From SZAS-103 sp043747745 (lineage in GTDB: Bacteria; Pseudomonadota; Gammaproteobacteria; Xanthomonadales; Xanthomonadaceae), in contig JAYTOP010000096.1 in assembly GCA_043747745.1 (NCBI GenBank), positions 76,516-140,515 of the forward strand: 64,000 nucleotides of DNA, written 5' to 3'. Each line of letters opens with the position of its first letter. Position 1 is the first letter of the stretch. The notes under the pieces were generated by a model. The model saw only the letters and a program-made list of their open reading frames with translations, had not been told where the DNA came from and did no database searches. Of this stretch, positions 44,835-54,113 are shown in pieces. Position numbers and translations under genes: made by a program.

Positions 44835-45917
44835 TTGAAAAAATCCGACTTCCATTACGACTTGCCCGAATCGCTGATCGCGCAGCAGCCGCTGCCGGAG
44901 CGCTCAGCGAGTCGGCTGCTGGTGCTGCCTGCTGGTGATGCAGGCTTTGGCGATGCGCCGTTGCAGGATCGGCATGTTCGCGAACTGCCGGAGTTGTTGC
45001 AGCCCGGCGATCTGCTGGTCTTCAACGATACCCGCGTGTTGCCTGCGCGGCTGTTCGGCCAGAAGTCCAGCGGCGGACGCGTCGAGATCCTGATCGAACG
45101 CCTGCTTGGCGGCCAGGATGCGCGCGCGCAGCTTGGCGCGAGCAAGCCGAGTCGCGCAGGGACGCGGATCGCACTCGACGAAGGCGGCGAAGCCGAAGTG
45201 CTCGGTCGCGATGGTGAGTTCTATCTGCTGCGGTTCGATGGCGATGAATCGCTGGAGAAACGCCTGCTGCGCGCGGGCCGCATGCCGCTGCCGCCGTACA
45301 TCCATCGCGCGCCCGGAACGGACGACGCGGAACGTTACCAGACCGTCTTCGCGCGCGAACTGGGCGCTGTCGCTGCGCCCACTGCGGGACTGCATTTCGA
45401 CGACGCATTGCTCGATGCGCTGCGTGCGCGCGGCGTCGCGTTCGGCACGATCACCCTGCACGTCGGCGCAGGCACGTTCCAGCCGATGCGCGCCGAACAC
45501 ATCGACCAGCACGTCATGCACAGCGAATGGCTGAACGTCGGTGCTGCATTGGTCGAGCAGATCGCCCACACCCGTGCGCGTGGCGGGCGCGTGATCGCGG
45601 TCGGCACCACGGTCGTGCGCGCGCTCGAAAGCGCGACGGTGCGCAACGAAGCGGGCGAGTCCGTGCTGCATCCATTCGCAGGCGAGACCCGGATCTTCAT
45701 CTTCCCGGGCTATCGCATCCGTTCGGTCGATGCGCTGCTGACGAATTTCCATCTGCCCGAATCGACCCTGCTGATGCTGGTGTCGGCCTACGCGGGCCGC
45801 GAGCGCGTGCTGGCTGCGTATCGGCATGCGGTGGAGCAGGGCTATCGGTTCTTCAGTTATGGCGATGCGATGCTGGTGTTTCCTGCCGATGCTCATGCAT
45901 CGGAATACGCGATATGA
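44835..45917 (+). CDS. queA: S-adenosylmethionine:tRNA ribosyltransferase-isomerase
   Basis: A 360-residue enzyme making epoxyqueuosine on tRNA from preQ1. KKSDFHYDLPESLIAQQPLP, FNDTRVLPARLFG, RMPLPPYIHR, AAPTAGLHFD and NFHLPESTLLMLVSA are all classic blocks. The start appears to be TTG 44835, since the protein normally begins M-K-K-S-D-F; an in-frame ATG at 44766 would add 23 residues. Its stop overlaps the tgt start (ATGA), so queA-tgt is one operon. Confidence 0.95.
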   Translation: MKKSDFHYDLPESLIAQQPLPERSASRLLVLPAGDAGFGDAPLQDRHVRELPELLQPGDLLVFNDTRVLPARLFGQKSSGGRVEILIERLLGGQDARAQLGASKPSRAGTRIALDEGGEAEVLGRDGEFYLLRFDGDESLEKRLLRAGRMPLPPYIHRAPGTDDAERYQTVFARELGAVAAPTAGLHFDDALLDALRARGVAFGTITLHVGAGTFQPMRAEHIDQHVMHSEWLNVGAALVEQIAHTRARGGRVIAVGTTVVRALESATVRNEAGESVLHPFAGETRIFIFPGYRIRSVDALLTNFHLPESTLLMLVSAYAGRERVLAAYRHAVEQGYRFFSYGDAMLVFPADAHASEYAI

Positions 45918-47041
45918 GTCGCATGCAATTTGACCTGCTGCACACCGATGGAATGGCCCGCCGCGGACGCCTGACCTTTCCGCGCGGCAGCGTCGAGACG
46001 CCCGCATTCATGCCCGTCGGCACTTACGGAACCGTCAAGGCGATGACCCCGGACTCGGTTCTCGCGACTGGTGCCGAGATCATCCTCGGCAACACCTTCC
46101 ACCTGTGGCTGCGGCCCGGAACGGACGTGATCGAGGCGCATGGAGGGCTGCACGGGTTCGCGCGCTGGGACAAGCCGATCCTGACCGATTCCGGCGGTTT
46201 CCAAGTCTGGTCGCTGGCCAAGCGCCGCAAGATCTCCGAAGCGGGGGTGACGTTCGCGTCGCCGGTCGATGGCGCGAAAGTATTCCTCGGACCCGAGGAA
46301 AGCATGGCGATCCAGCGTTCGCTCGGCTCGGACATCGTGATGATCTTCGACGAATGCACGCCGTATCCGGCGACGGAAACGGTGGCGCGCGCGTCGATGG
46401 AACTGTCGCTGCGCTGGGCCGAACGCAGCAAGCGTGCGCATGAAGGCAACGACGCCGCGCTGTTCGGGATCGTGCAGGGCGGGGTGCATCACGACCTGCG
46501 CACGCAATCAGCCGAAGGACTGAAGACGATCAGCTTCGACGGCTATGCGATCGGCGGGCTCGCGGTCGGCGAGCCCGAGGCCGAACGCAACGCGATGCTC
46601 GAACACACCGCGCCGCAATTGCCGAACGATCGTCCGCGCTACCTGATGGGTGTTGGCAGGCCCGAGGACATCGTCGAGGCGGTCGCGCGTGGCGTCGACA
46701 TGTTCGACTGCGTGATGCCGACCCGCAACGCGCGCAATGGCCACTACTTCACCCGGTTCGGCGCGGTGCGTATCCGCAACGCGACCTACGAGCGCGACCT
46801 GCGACCGATCGACCCCGACTGCACCTGCGCGACCTGCGCGGGCGGATTCAGCCGCGCCTACCTGCGGCACCTGGATCGTTGCAGCGAAATGCTCGGGCCG
46901 ATGCTCGCGACGGTCCACAACCTCCACTACTACCAGGATCTGATGCGCGGCATCCGTGCGGCTATCGAGGCCGGCACGTTCGCCGACTTCCGCGCGGCCT
47001 TCTATGCGGCGCGTGGCTTGCCTGTGCCGGCCAGTGTGTAG
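45914..47041 (+). CDS. tgt: tRNA-guanine transglycosylase
   Basis: A 375-residue enzyme exchanging guanine-34 for preQ1 in tRNAs for Asp, Asn, His and Tyr. LTDSGGFQVWSLAKRRKI, FGIVQGG, IGGLAVGEP, the nucleophile region MFDCVMPTRNARNG and the zinc site CTCATCAGGFSRAYLRHL (three Cys, one His) are all present. The ATG at 45914 overlaps the queA stop. It acts with queA; yajC-secDF follow about 170 bp later, a conserved order. Confidence 0.97.
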   Translation: MSRMQFDLLHTDGMARRGRLTFPRGSVETPAFMPVGTYGTVKAMTPDSVLATGAEIILGNTFHLWLRPGTDVIEAHGGLHGFARWDKPILTDSGGFQVWSLAKRRKISEAGVTFASPVDGAKVFLGPEESMAIQRSLGSDIVMIFDECTPYPATETVARASMELSLRWAERSKRAHEGNDAALFGIVQGGVHHDLRTQSAEGLKTISFDGYAIGGLAVGEPEAERNAMLEHTAPQLPNDRPRYLMGVGRPEDIVEAVARGVDMFDCVMPTRNARNGHYFTRFGAVRIRNATYERDLRPIDPDCTCATCAGGFSRAYLRHLDRCSEMLGPMLATVHNLHYYQDLMRGIRAAIEAGTFADFRAAFYAARGLPVPASV

Positions 47042-47067
47042 GGCGGAATAGCGAAGCGTATTCCGCC
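47042..47067. repeat. REP-like palindrome (GGCGGAATA arms)
   Basis: GGCGGAATA-GCGAAGCG-TATTCCGCC is a perfect 9-bp inverted repeat with an 8-nt loop directly at the tgt stop. It has the look of a common interspersed 'GCGGAATA' palindrome. No T tract follows. Confidence 0.75.
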
Positions 47068-47101
47068 GCACCCGATATTCCCGCACCAGATGTACCTTGA
47101 T

Positions 47102-47134
47102 GGCGGGTTACGCGCCATGCGGCGCTCACCCGCC
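47102..47134. repeat. REP-like palindrome (GGCGGGT arms)
   Basis: GGCGGGT at 47102 and ACCCGCC at 47128 enclose a nested GCGCC/GGCGC pair. It is the second interspersed-type palindrome in the tgt-yajC gap and belongs to a different sequence type from the first. Confidence 0.7.
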
Positions 47135-47209
47135 CTATGCCGCTGCCCCAGCGCCCAGCCCCCTCTGTGGCATACTGCGCGACTTCCCAGCCGCACCGGT
47201 ATCTACTCC

Positions 47210-47551
47210 ATGAATCCGTTGGACCTGTTGATTCCCGTCGCCCATGCCCAGACCGCGCCCGCTGCCGCGCAGGGCGGCATCCTGTCTGCGCTCGCATTGC
47301 CGATCGTCATGGTCGGCGTGCTGTACTTCTTCATGATCCGTCCGCAGACGAAGCGCGCCAAGGAGCATCGCGACCTGCTCGCGAAGCTGCAGAAAGGCGA
47401 CGAAGTCATCACCTCGGGCGGGCTGGCCGGACGCGTTGCCGAGCTCGGCGATTCGTTCGTCACCCTGGAAGTCGCCGACGGCGTGCTGATGAAGTTCCAG
47501 CGCGTCGCCATCGCCACGGTGTTGCCACGCGGCAGCTTGAAAGCTTCCTGA
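47210..47551 (+). CDS. yajC: YajC, Sec translocon accessory subunit
   Basis: A 113-residue membrane protein. It has an N-terminal segment with AHAQTAPAAAQG, one membrane helix (about 25-43) ending YFFMIRPQTKRAKEH, and the soluble domain GDEVITSGGLAGRVAEL. YajC joins SecD and SecF in the holotranslocon. ATG 47210; secD begins 97 bp after its stop. The order queA-tgt-yajC-secD-secF is conserved in gammaproteobacteria. Confidence 0.96.
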   Translation: MNPLDLLIPVAHAQTAPAAAQGGILSALALPIVMVGVLYFFMIRPQTKRAKEHRDLLAKLQKGDEVITSGGLAGRVAELGDSFVTLEVADGVLMKFQRVAIATVLPRGSLKAS

Positions 47552-47648
47552 CCGCCGCATCTCCATTCCCTTCCCCAGCGATGCGGCCGTCTTCCGGTCG
47601 CTCGCGGTCGACCATTAGTCGGTCAAGCCAGAGTCTGCCGAGTCCGCC

Positions 47649-49529
47649 ATGCTTGAGTTCCCCCGCTGGAAATATGTGCTGGTGCTGATGGTGTTGCTGT
47701 TCAGCATCCTCTACGCGGTGCCCAATCTGTTCCCTCAAGACCCGGCGGTGCAGATCACCGCCAACCGCGGCCATGTTGTGGATGCCGCGTTGAAAGAGCG
47801 GGTGATCGGCGCGCTGCAGAAACAGAAGCTGCGCTACACCGGCATCGATCAGGTGCGCGATGAATTGCTGGTGCGCTTGCCGAATCCGGATATCCAGATC
47901 AAGGCGGCCGACGCGCTGAACACCGAGCTGGGCGACGATTACACCACCGCGTTGAACCTGGCCTCGACCGTGCCGCGCTGGATGAAGGCGATCGGAGGCA
48001 GTCCGATGCTGTTGGGTCTGGATCTGCGCGGCGGCGTGCATTTCCTGATGCAGGTCGATCAGCAGGCAGTGATCGACAAACGCATGAACGCGTCCGTCGA
48101 CGACATCCGTTCGCTGATCCGCAGCAACTCGATCCGCGGGGCCGACGTCACCCGTGCGGGCAACGCGATCAACGTGCATACGGCCAGCGCGACCGATGCC
48201 GGCAAACTTGGCGGACTGATCGCCACCGACATTCCGCAGCTCGACCTGAAGACATCCAGCGATGGAACGTCGCTTGCCGGTACGCTGCGGCCGACCGAAC
48301 TGAAAACCATCAACGACGGCGCGATCGAGCAGAACATCGGCACCCTGCGCAATCGTATCGATCAGTTGCATGTGGCCGAGCCGATCATCCAGCGCCAGGG
48401 CGCCAGCCGCATCGTGGTCGAGTTGCCGGGCGTGCAGGACACCGCGCAGGCCAAGAAGGTGCTGGGCGCGACCGCGACCCTGGAATACCGCGGGAACGTG
48501 GACGGCAATGCACTCGAAGCCGAGGCAACCGGCAACATTCCGCCCGATGCCAAGCTCTACCACATGCGCGACGTCGGTCCGGATGGCAAGGCGCGACCGG
48601 TGCTGCTGTCGAAGAAAGTCATCGTGTCCGGCGACCAGTTGGTCAGCGCCAGTTCCACGACCGATTCGGCGAGCGGTACGCCGGCGGTGAGCGTGACTCT
48701 GAACGCCATCGGCGCACGACGGATGGAGGATTTCACCACCGACAACGTCGGCAAGCAGATGGGCGTGGTGTACATCGAACGCATTCCCGAGACCAAGATC
48801 GTTGACGGCAAGGAAGTGCGCACGGTGCGCATCAAGGAAGAGGTCATCAACGACGCCACCATCCAGGGCGTGTTCGGCAAGCAGTTCCAGACGACCGGCC
48901 TCGGTAGCCTGAAAGAAGCATCCGATCTCGCCCTGCTGCTGCGCGCCGGTGCGCTGGCCGCGCCGGTCGACATCGTCGCCCAGCGCGTGATCGGCCCGAG
49001 CCTGGGCCAGGACAACATCGATGCAGGCGAGCGCGCGATCGTGATCGGCTTCCTGTCGGTCTGCCTGTTGATGATCGTGTACTACCGCCTGTTCGGCGTG
49101 ATTTCGGTGCTCTCGTTGTTCGCGAATCTGGTGTTGCTGACCGCCGTGCTGTCGCTGATCCACGCCACCATGACCATGCCCGGCATCGCCGGTATCGTGT
49201 TGACCCTCGGCATGGCGATCGACGGCAACGTGCTGATCATCGAACGCATCCGCGAGGAACTGCGCAATGGCAATACGCCGGTCGCAAGCATCAAGGCCGG
49301 TTACGACCGTGCATGGTCGGTCATCCTCGACTCCAACGTTGCCAAACTGATCGCTGGTGTCGCATTGCTGATCTTCGGATCGGGCCCGGTGAGTGGGTTT
49401 GCGGTGGTGCTGCTGGTCGGCGTGCTGACCTCGATGTTCACGTCGGTCACGGTCAGCCGTGCGATGGCGACGGTCGTTTACGGCGGCGGCAAGAAGATCA
49501 AGAAAGTCTCGGTCGGAGGCGGGTTCTAG
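47649..49529 (+). CDS. secD: Protein translocase subunit SecD
   Basis: A 626-residue inner-membrane protein that uses proton flow to help pull preproteins through SecYEG. The first helix (about 8-26, YVLVLMVLLFSILYAVPNL), the large periplasmic P1 domain with LGLDLRGGVHFLMQVD, and the C-terminal five helices with LTLGMAIDGNVLIIERIREE are all present. The RGGV motif and the D-G-N-V-L-I helix are the SecD signatures. ATG 47649. secF follows 89 bp downstream across a small palindrome. Confidence 0.97.
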   Translation: MLEFPRWKYVLVLMVLLFSILYAVPNLFPQDPAVQITANRGHVVDAALKERVIGALQKQKLRYTGIDQVRDELLVRLPNPDIQIKAADALNTELGDDYTTALNLASTVPRWMKAIGGSPMLLGLDLRGGVHFLMQVDQQAVIDKRMNASVDDIRSLIRSNSIRGADVTRAGNAINVHTASATDAGKLGGLIATDIPQLDLKTSSDGTSLAGTLRPTELKTINDGAIEQNIGTLRNRIDQLHVAEPIIQRQGASRIVVELPGVQDTAQAKKVLGATATLEYRGNVDGNALEAEATGNIPPDAKLYHMRDVGPDGKARPVLLSKKVIVSGDQLVSASSTTDSASGTPAVSVTLNAIGARRMEDFTTDNVGKQMGVVYIERIPETKIVDGKEVRTVRIKEEVINDATIQGVFGKQFQTTGLGSLKEASDLALLLRAGALAAPVDIVAQRVIGPSLGQDNIDAGERAIVIGFLSVCLLMIVYYRLFGVISVLSLFANLVLLTAVLSLIHATMTMPGIAGIVLTLGMAIDGNVLIIERIREELRNGNTPVASIKAGYDRAWSVILDSNVAKLIAGVALLIFGSGPVSGFAVVLLVGVLTSMFTSVTVSRAMATVVYGGGKKIKKVSVGGGF

Positions 49530-49543
49530 CAGCCCGCATCATC

Positions 49544-49571
49544 GTCATTCCGGCTTGCGTCGGAATGGACG
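49544..49571. repeat. Small palindrome between secD and secF
   Basis: CGTCATTCCG-GCTTGCGT-CGGAATGGACG is an inverted repeat with one extra base in the second arm. The GTCATTCCGGC-type palindrome is a common interspersed repeat in proteobacteria. It may form a hairpin in the secD-secF transcript. Confidence 0.7.
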
Positions 49572-49618
49572 ATCCCAACGCAGTGTCACTACACAATCCG
49601 TAGCAGGTCTGACCATCC

Positions 49619-50599
49619 ATGGAATTCTTCAATCCCAACAGCAACGTCAACTTCATGGGGATCCGCCGCTACACGGTGGCGATCTCGGTGATCCTGATGC
49701 TCGTGTCGATCGTCTCGCTGGCCACGAAAGGCCTGAACTTCGGGCTGGATTTCACCGGTGGCTCGGAGGTCGAAGTGACCTTCGCCCAGCCGACCGAACA
49801 GCGCGATGTGAGTCTCGCGCTCGAGAAGGCAGGGTTCAAGGGCGCGATGGTGCAGCGCTTCGACACGACCAACTTCTCGATCCGGCTGCGGCCGTCCGAG
49901 GGCGGCGAATCGGCCAGGCAGCAGGCTGGTGGCGACGCATCCGGCGTGGACGCGCAGAACACCAGGATCACCGCGCGCGTGCAGAAGTCGCTCGCCGATA
50001 GCGGTCATCCGGCCAACGTGAAACCCAGCGTTTTCGTCGGTCCGCAGGTCGGCAAGGAACTGGCGAGCACCGGCGTGGTGGCGGTGGTGGTGGTGCTGCT
50101 CGGCATCATGATCTACATCGCGATCCGCTTCGAATGGCGCTTCGCCGCAGCGACCGTGCTGACCGAAATTCACGACGTGGTCATCACCCTCGGGTTCTTC
50201 TCGGTGACCGGTATCGAGTTCGACCTGACCGTGCTCGCCGCAGTGCTCGCGGTGGACGGCTATTCGGTGAACGACACCATCGTGGTGTTCGACCGCGTCC
50301 GCGAATTGTTCCGCAGCTCGCGCAAGGACAGCCCGCTGGAGATCCTCAATCGCGCGGTCAACAACACCCTGTCGCGTACGATCATGACTTCGTTGGCGAC
50401 GATGCTGACCGTGGTTGCGCTGTTTTTCTTCGGTGGCGCGAACATCCATGGTTTCTCGCTGGCGCTGATCGTCGGCATCATCATCGGCACGTTGTCGTCG
50501 ATCTTCTTCGCGTGCCCGATGCTGCACATCTTCGGCGTCAGCAAGCAGGACCTGATGCCCAAGGTGCGCGACGAAGCCGAGCTCGCACGGCGTCCGTAA
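49619..50599 (+). CDS. secF: Protein translocase subunit SecF
   Basis: A 326-residue partner of SecD. LNFGLDFTGGSEVEVTFAQP gives the FTGG signature of SecF, and VDGYSVNDTIVVFDRVRELF is the conserved TM helix with the functional Asp. There are six hydrophobic helices in total. Residues 95-120 hold a SecF-atypical Gly/Ala/Gln-rich loop (ESARQQAGGDASG). ATG 49619. A strong hairpin terminator follows 39 bp later, ending the operon. Confidence 0.97.
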   Translation: MEFFNPNSNVNFMGIRRYTVAISVILMLVSIVSLATKGLNFGLDFTGGSEVEVTFAQPTEQRDVSLALEKAGFKGAMVQRFDTTNFSIRLRPSEGGESARQQAGGDASGVDAQNTRITARVQKSLADSGHPANVKPSVFVGPQVGKELASTGVVAVVVVLLGIMIYIAIRFEWRFAAATVLTEIHDVVITLGFFSVTGIEFDLTVLAAVLAVDGYSVNDTIVVFDRVRELFRSSRKDSPLEILNRAVNNTLSRTIMTSLATMLTVVALFFFGGANIHGFSLALIVGIIIGTLSSIFFACPMLHIFGVSKQDLMPKVRDEAELARRP

Positions 50600-50638
50600 G
50601 CCGCATTGCCCGCTCCGGAAATAACAGGCTCGATCACG

Positions 50639-50668
50639 AAAAGGCCGCGCATCGAGCGGCCTTTTCGT
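50639..50668 (+). terminator. Rho-independent terminator after secF
   Basis: AAAAGGCCGC-GCATCGA-GCGGCCTTTT is a perfect 10-bp stem with a 7-nt loop and a T run in the second arm. It closes the secDF operon and, being symmetric, may also stop the convergent diguanylate cyclase gene. Confidence 0.9.
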
Positions 50669-50696
50669 TGAGCGTTCGCCTGATGGAATGCACCCG

Positions 50697-52163
50697 CTAG
50701 CCATTGCCCCGCTGCTGGATGGGTTCTTCCACGATCGACGTGCGGCAGGCGTTGCGTCCTGCGGCTTTCGCTGCGTACAGGGTCTCGTCGGCGATGTGCA
50801 ACAACTCGTCCCTGTTCGTGGACATGCGACGGCAGAACGCGATGCCGATGCTGGCGGTGATGCGAAGCTCCTTGCCGTCGACAATCGTTGGCTGCTGCAT
50901 CGCGGCAATCATCTTGCGTGCGATGAGCTCCGGGATTTCGGGCGCATCGACGTCCTCGACCAGCGCGACGAACTCATCGCCACCCAGGCGCGCGGCGAAA
51001 TCCGTCGCCCGCAGGCAGTCTTTCAGGCGCTGCGCGAATTCACGCAGCACATCGTCGCCGACAGCATGGCCAAGACTATCGTTGATCTGCTTAAAATGAT
51101 CGATGTCGAGATACAGCAGCGCGAGCGGCCGTTCGCTGCGGCGGTGGCGCGCAAGCGCGAACTCCGCGCTCTCGTTGAAATTGAAGCGGTTCGCAAGCCC
51201 GGTGAGGCCGTTGAAGCGCGCGAGCAGCCTCAGTTCGTGCTCGGTGCGCTTGAGTTGCGAGATGTCGGACGACATCACGTAGAAATCCACGACCTTGCCG
51301 TCGGCGTCGAGATCCGGCACGTAGGTCGACTGGTAGTGATGGCGCTGGCCGCTGAGCGCGCGCTCGATCTCGAAGGTGACGGTTTCACCACGCAAGGCTG
51401 CGTCGATGCGTGGCTTGATCTGTTCGTAGTTCATGGCACCGACCAGCTCGCGGACGGACATGCCGATCATCGCCGCCTGATCGAAACCCATGGTCCTGCA
51501 CGTCGGCTCGTTGGCGAATGTGTAGCGCTCGTTGGTATCGACGTGCATCACGAACGCCGGCAGGTTGTCGGTGATGGCGATCAGGCGCCGCTGGTTCTCG
51601 GCCAGCGTCTGCTCGGCCTCGATACGGTGGGTGACATCGCGACCGGTGCAGAAGATCTCCGGCTGGCCGTTGCTCTCGATGGTTGGGACGAGCCGCGCGT
51701 GCGCTTCGATCCAGACGTAGTTTCCGCTCTTGTGCCGCACGCGATAGGTGACGGTCGTCATGCCGCCTGCGGCGCGCAGGTTCTCCATCGTCTGCGCGAC
51801 CGCTTGCACATCGTCCGGATGAACCAGGTCCCAGCGCGGCCCCCTGAGTTCGTCGATGTCCCAGCCAAGGATTTCTTTTGCCGATGGCGATGTGTACAGG
51901 GGTTCCCCATCTTCGCCGATGCGCATGACCAGATCGCGCGAATAGTCAGCGAGCATCCGGTAGCGCAACTCGCTTTCGCGCAACCGGCGCGCAAGGAAGC
52001 TGCGCCCGGTCAATACGATTGCGATCGGCAACGCCGACAGGCAGGTGCGGGCGATGAAAATCTGCAGATCGCGCAAGCGCGCATGCGACGAGGTACGCGT
52101 CCAGCGTGCTCGCGAAGCCGAGTCCGAGTAGCGAATGCCCAGGATCGCCCTGTGCGACGCCAA
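50697..52163 (-). CDS. Diguanylate cyclase with PAS domains, N-terminally truncated
   Basis: The intact 3' frame encodes two PAS/PAC sensor modules (YRMLADYSRDLVMRIGEDGE, about 67-185; ITDNLPAFVMHVDTNERYTF, about 195-310) and a full GGDEF domain with LYLDIDHFKQINDSLGH and RLGGDEFVALVEDVD, so c-di-GMP synthesis is possible. No EAL follows. The true N-terminus is unclear: the frame opens at TTG 52163 without a ribosome site, and its first 30 codons are out of character. It begins as the tail of a MASE1 membrane domain (LQIFIARTCLSALPIAIVLT) whose 5' part is broken (see next entry). Confidence 0.8.
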   Translation of the reverse strand: MASHRAILGIRYSDSASRARWTRTSSHARLRDLQIFIARTCLSALPIAIVLTGRSFLARRLRESELRYRMLADYSRDLVMRIGEDGEPLYTSPSAKEILGWDIDELRGPRWDLVHPDDVQAVAQTMENLRAAGGMTTVTYRVRHKSGNYVWIEAHARLVPTIESNGQPEIFCTGRDVTHRIEAEQTLAENQRRLIAITDNLPAFVMHVDTNERYTFANEPTCRTMGFDQAAMIGMSVRELVGAMNYEQIKPRIDAALRGETVTFEIERALSGQRHHYQSTYVPDLDADGKVVDFYVMSSDISQLKRTEHELRLLARFNGLTGLANRFNFNESAEFALARHRRSERPLALLYLDIDHFKQINDSLGHAVGDDVLREFAQRLKDCLRATDFAARLGGDEFVALVEDVDAPEIPELIARKMIAAMQQPTIVDGKELRITASIGIAFCRRMSTNRDELLHIADETLYAAKAAGRNACRTSIVEEPIQQRGNG

Positions 52164-52413
52164 CGATCAGATTGCCTGCGAACGCGGTAATGACCTAGCC
52201 GCGCCATGCGTTTCGCGGGGATATCAGCAAGACGCCAGCGAGAATCCCGCTCGCGATCCAGAGCGCGGGCAAGCTGCCGGACAGGCGCGCGTGGATCGAT
52301 ATCCAACAGGACAACACGACGACCGCGCCCACGACCAACGCCTTTGCCATCGAAGCCCGCGGATCGCCGACTTGCCCTGGTGCGGTGCTGGCAGCGCATT
52401 GCTGTCCACCCAT
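52164..52413 (-). pseudogene. Broken MASE1 membrane-sensor 5' part of the diguanylate cyclase gene
   Basis: From ATG 52413 the minus strand reads AKALVVGAVVVLSCWISIHA and then GSLPALWIASGILAGVLLISPRNAWRG, the opening of a MASE1 domain, but stops at TAG 52195-52197. The same frame continues with VITAFAGNLIVGVAQGDPGH, still MASE1-like, and coding sense then shifts near 52075 to the frame of the cyclase. MASE1 is about 300 residues; only about 110 are accounted for, so an internal deletion has also occurred. The lesion removes the membrane sensor. Confidence 0.65.
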
Positions 52414-52697
52414 TGGCGCACTATGCGGCCGTCGCAGCGTCGCGGATCAAGCCTCAGCGTGATGTTGCCGGTGAAGTCAGTGGTTTGGCCGACAGGGCGC
52501 AAGTGTATGCGGGCGGCGCTGTCAGTCTTCAGTCGGCGGTCTTCCCTGATTGCCCGAAGCTGCGCCGCGTACGCGACAACAGACACATGACGCTCCGATC
52601 TTCAGCTGTGGCGATCGCGTGGGTTCCGGTTTGTGCGAACCAATGATCGTGTCGTAGTATCGGTCGGCGATCGCATCGCTGCCGCGTCGGGGACTCC

Positions 52698-54113
52698 GTG
52701 GTTTTCAACTCGCTCACCTTCGTGGCGTTCTTCGCCATCGTGCTCTTTCTGCACGCGCTGCCGTTTCGCTGGACGACGAAAAAAGTCAACCTGCTGATCG
52801 CGAGTTACCTGTTTTACGCGGCGTGGAATCCGCCGTTCGTGATCCTGCTGTGGATCTCGACGATCGTGGATTGGTATGCCGCGCAAAAACTAGTGCATGC
52901 CGAGAAACAGGCGGCGCGGCGTGCGTGGATGCTGCTGTCGGTGGTGGCCAACCTCGGCATGCTCGGATACTTCAAGTACGGCCATTTCCTGCTCGACAAC
53001 TTCAGCGCATTGATGGCGGGCCTCGGCCTGCATTACGTGCCGCCGTCGTGGGACATCGTGCTGCCGGTCGGCATCTCGTTCTACACGTTCGCGACGATGT
53101 CCTACACACTCGACGTCTATCTGCGCCGCGCCAAGCCAGCGACCAACTTTCTCGACTACGCGCTGTTCGTGACGTTCTTCCCGCATCTGGTTGCGGGGCC
53201 GATCATGCGTCCGACCGAGCTGGTGCCGCAGTTCGCCGAGCCGCGTCGCGCAAGCGGCGACCAGTTGCGTTTCGGCCTGGTGCTGATGACGCTCGGCCTG
53301 TTCCAGAAGATCGTGCTCGCCGACAGTTTCCTCGCGAAGGCGGCCGAGACGGTCTACGACGGCGACAAGGTCCCGGGCGCGCTGGATGCGTGGTTCGGCA
53401 CGCTCGCTTTCAGCGGACAAATCTTCTGCGACTTCGCTGGTTATTCCACCACCGCGATCGGCGCGGCGATGTGCCTGGGTTTCGCGATGCCAGACAACTT
53501 CCGTTTCCCCTATGCGGCGATCGGCTTCTCGGATTTCTGGCGGCGCTGGCACATCACCTTGTCGTCGTGGTTGCGCGATTACCTCTACATTCCGCTGGGC
53601 GGCAATCGCCATGGCGAGGCGCGTACCTATTTCGCGTTGATGGCAACGATGCTGCTCGGCGGCCTGTGGCACGGTGCGAGTTGGACGTTCGTCGTCTGGG
53701 GCGGATTGCATGGCCTGTACCTGTCGGCAGAACGCGTCTTGCGTGCGCGTTTCGCCGGATACCGCCCCGGCCCGCTCGCGTTGTTCGCGCTCGGCATGCT
53801 TACGTATGCGCTGGTCAACATCACATGGGTGTTTTTCCGCGCGCACACGTTCGGCAAGGCGTGGATCGTATTGCGCGGGATGTTCGGCGGCAACGCGAAT
53901 GCTGCGCCGATCCTGCCCACCGTGCAGCTTGCGATGACCGCGCTGATCGTCGGCGGGCTGGTGACCGCGCATTGGCTGATGCGCGAACGCACCCTCGAAT
54001 CGATGCTCGAACGCGCGCCTGCGGTTTCGTTGTCCGCGGCATTGGGCGTGATGGCCTTCACCATCGTGATCGCACAGGGAGCGGGCAGTGCCTTCATCTA
54101 TTTCCAGTTCTGA
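52698..54113 (+). CDS. MBOAT family O-acyltransferase (AlgI/DltB-like)
   Basis: A 471-residue membrane protein with about ten helices. The MBOAT signatures FWRRWHITLSSWLRDYLYIP (His285) and LLGGLWHGASWTFVVWGGLH (catalytic His325) are intact, and FFPHLVAGPIMRP is the conserved early motif. The family moves acyl groups across or onto envelope polymers. Start GTG 52698. The next gene, a membrane-anchored SGNH-like protein, starts 26 nt before its stop, an arrangement seen in alginate acetylation and DltB-DltD pairs. Confidence 0.93.
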   Translation: MVFNSLTFVAFFAIVLFLHALPFRWTTKKVNLLIASYLFYAAWNPPFVILLWISTIVDWYAAQKLVHAEKQAARRAWMLLSVVANLGMLGYFKYGHFLLDNFSALMAGLGLHYVPPSWDIVLPVGISFYTFATMSYTLDVYLRRAKPATNFLDYALFVTFFPHLVAGPIMRPTELVPQFAEPRRASGDQLRFGLVLMTLGLFQKIVLADSFLAKAAETVYDGDKVPGALDAWFGTLAFSGQIFCDFAGYSTTAIGAAMCLGFAMPDNFRFPYAAIGFSDFWRRWHITLSSWLRDYLYIPLGGNRHGEARTYFALMATMLLGGLWHGASWTFVVWGGLHGLYLSAERVLRARFAGYRPGPLALFALGMLTYALVNITWVFFRAHTFGKAWIVLRGMFGGNANAAPILPTVQLAMTALIVGGLVTAHWLMRERTLESMLERAPAVSLSAALGVMAFTIVIAQGAGSAFIYFQF

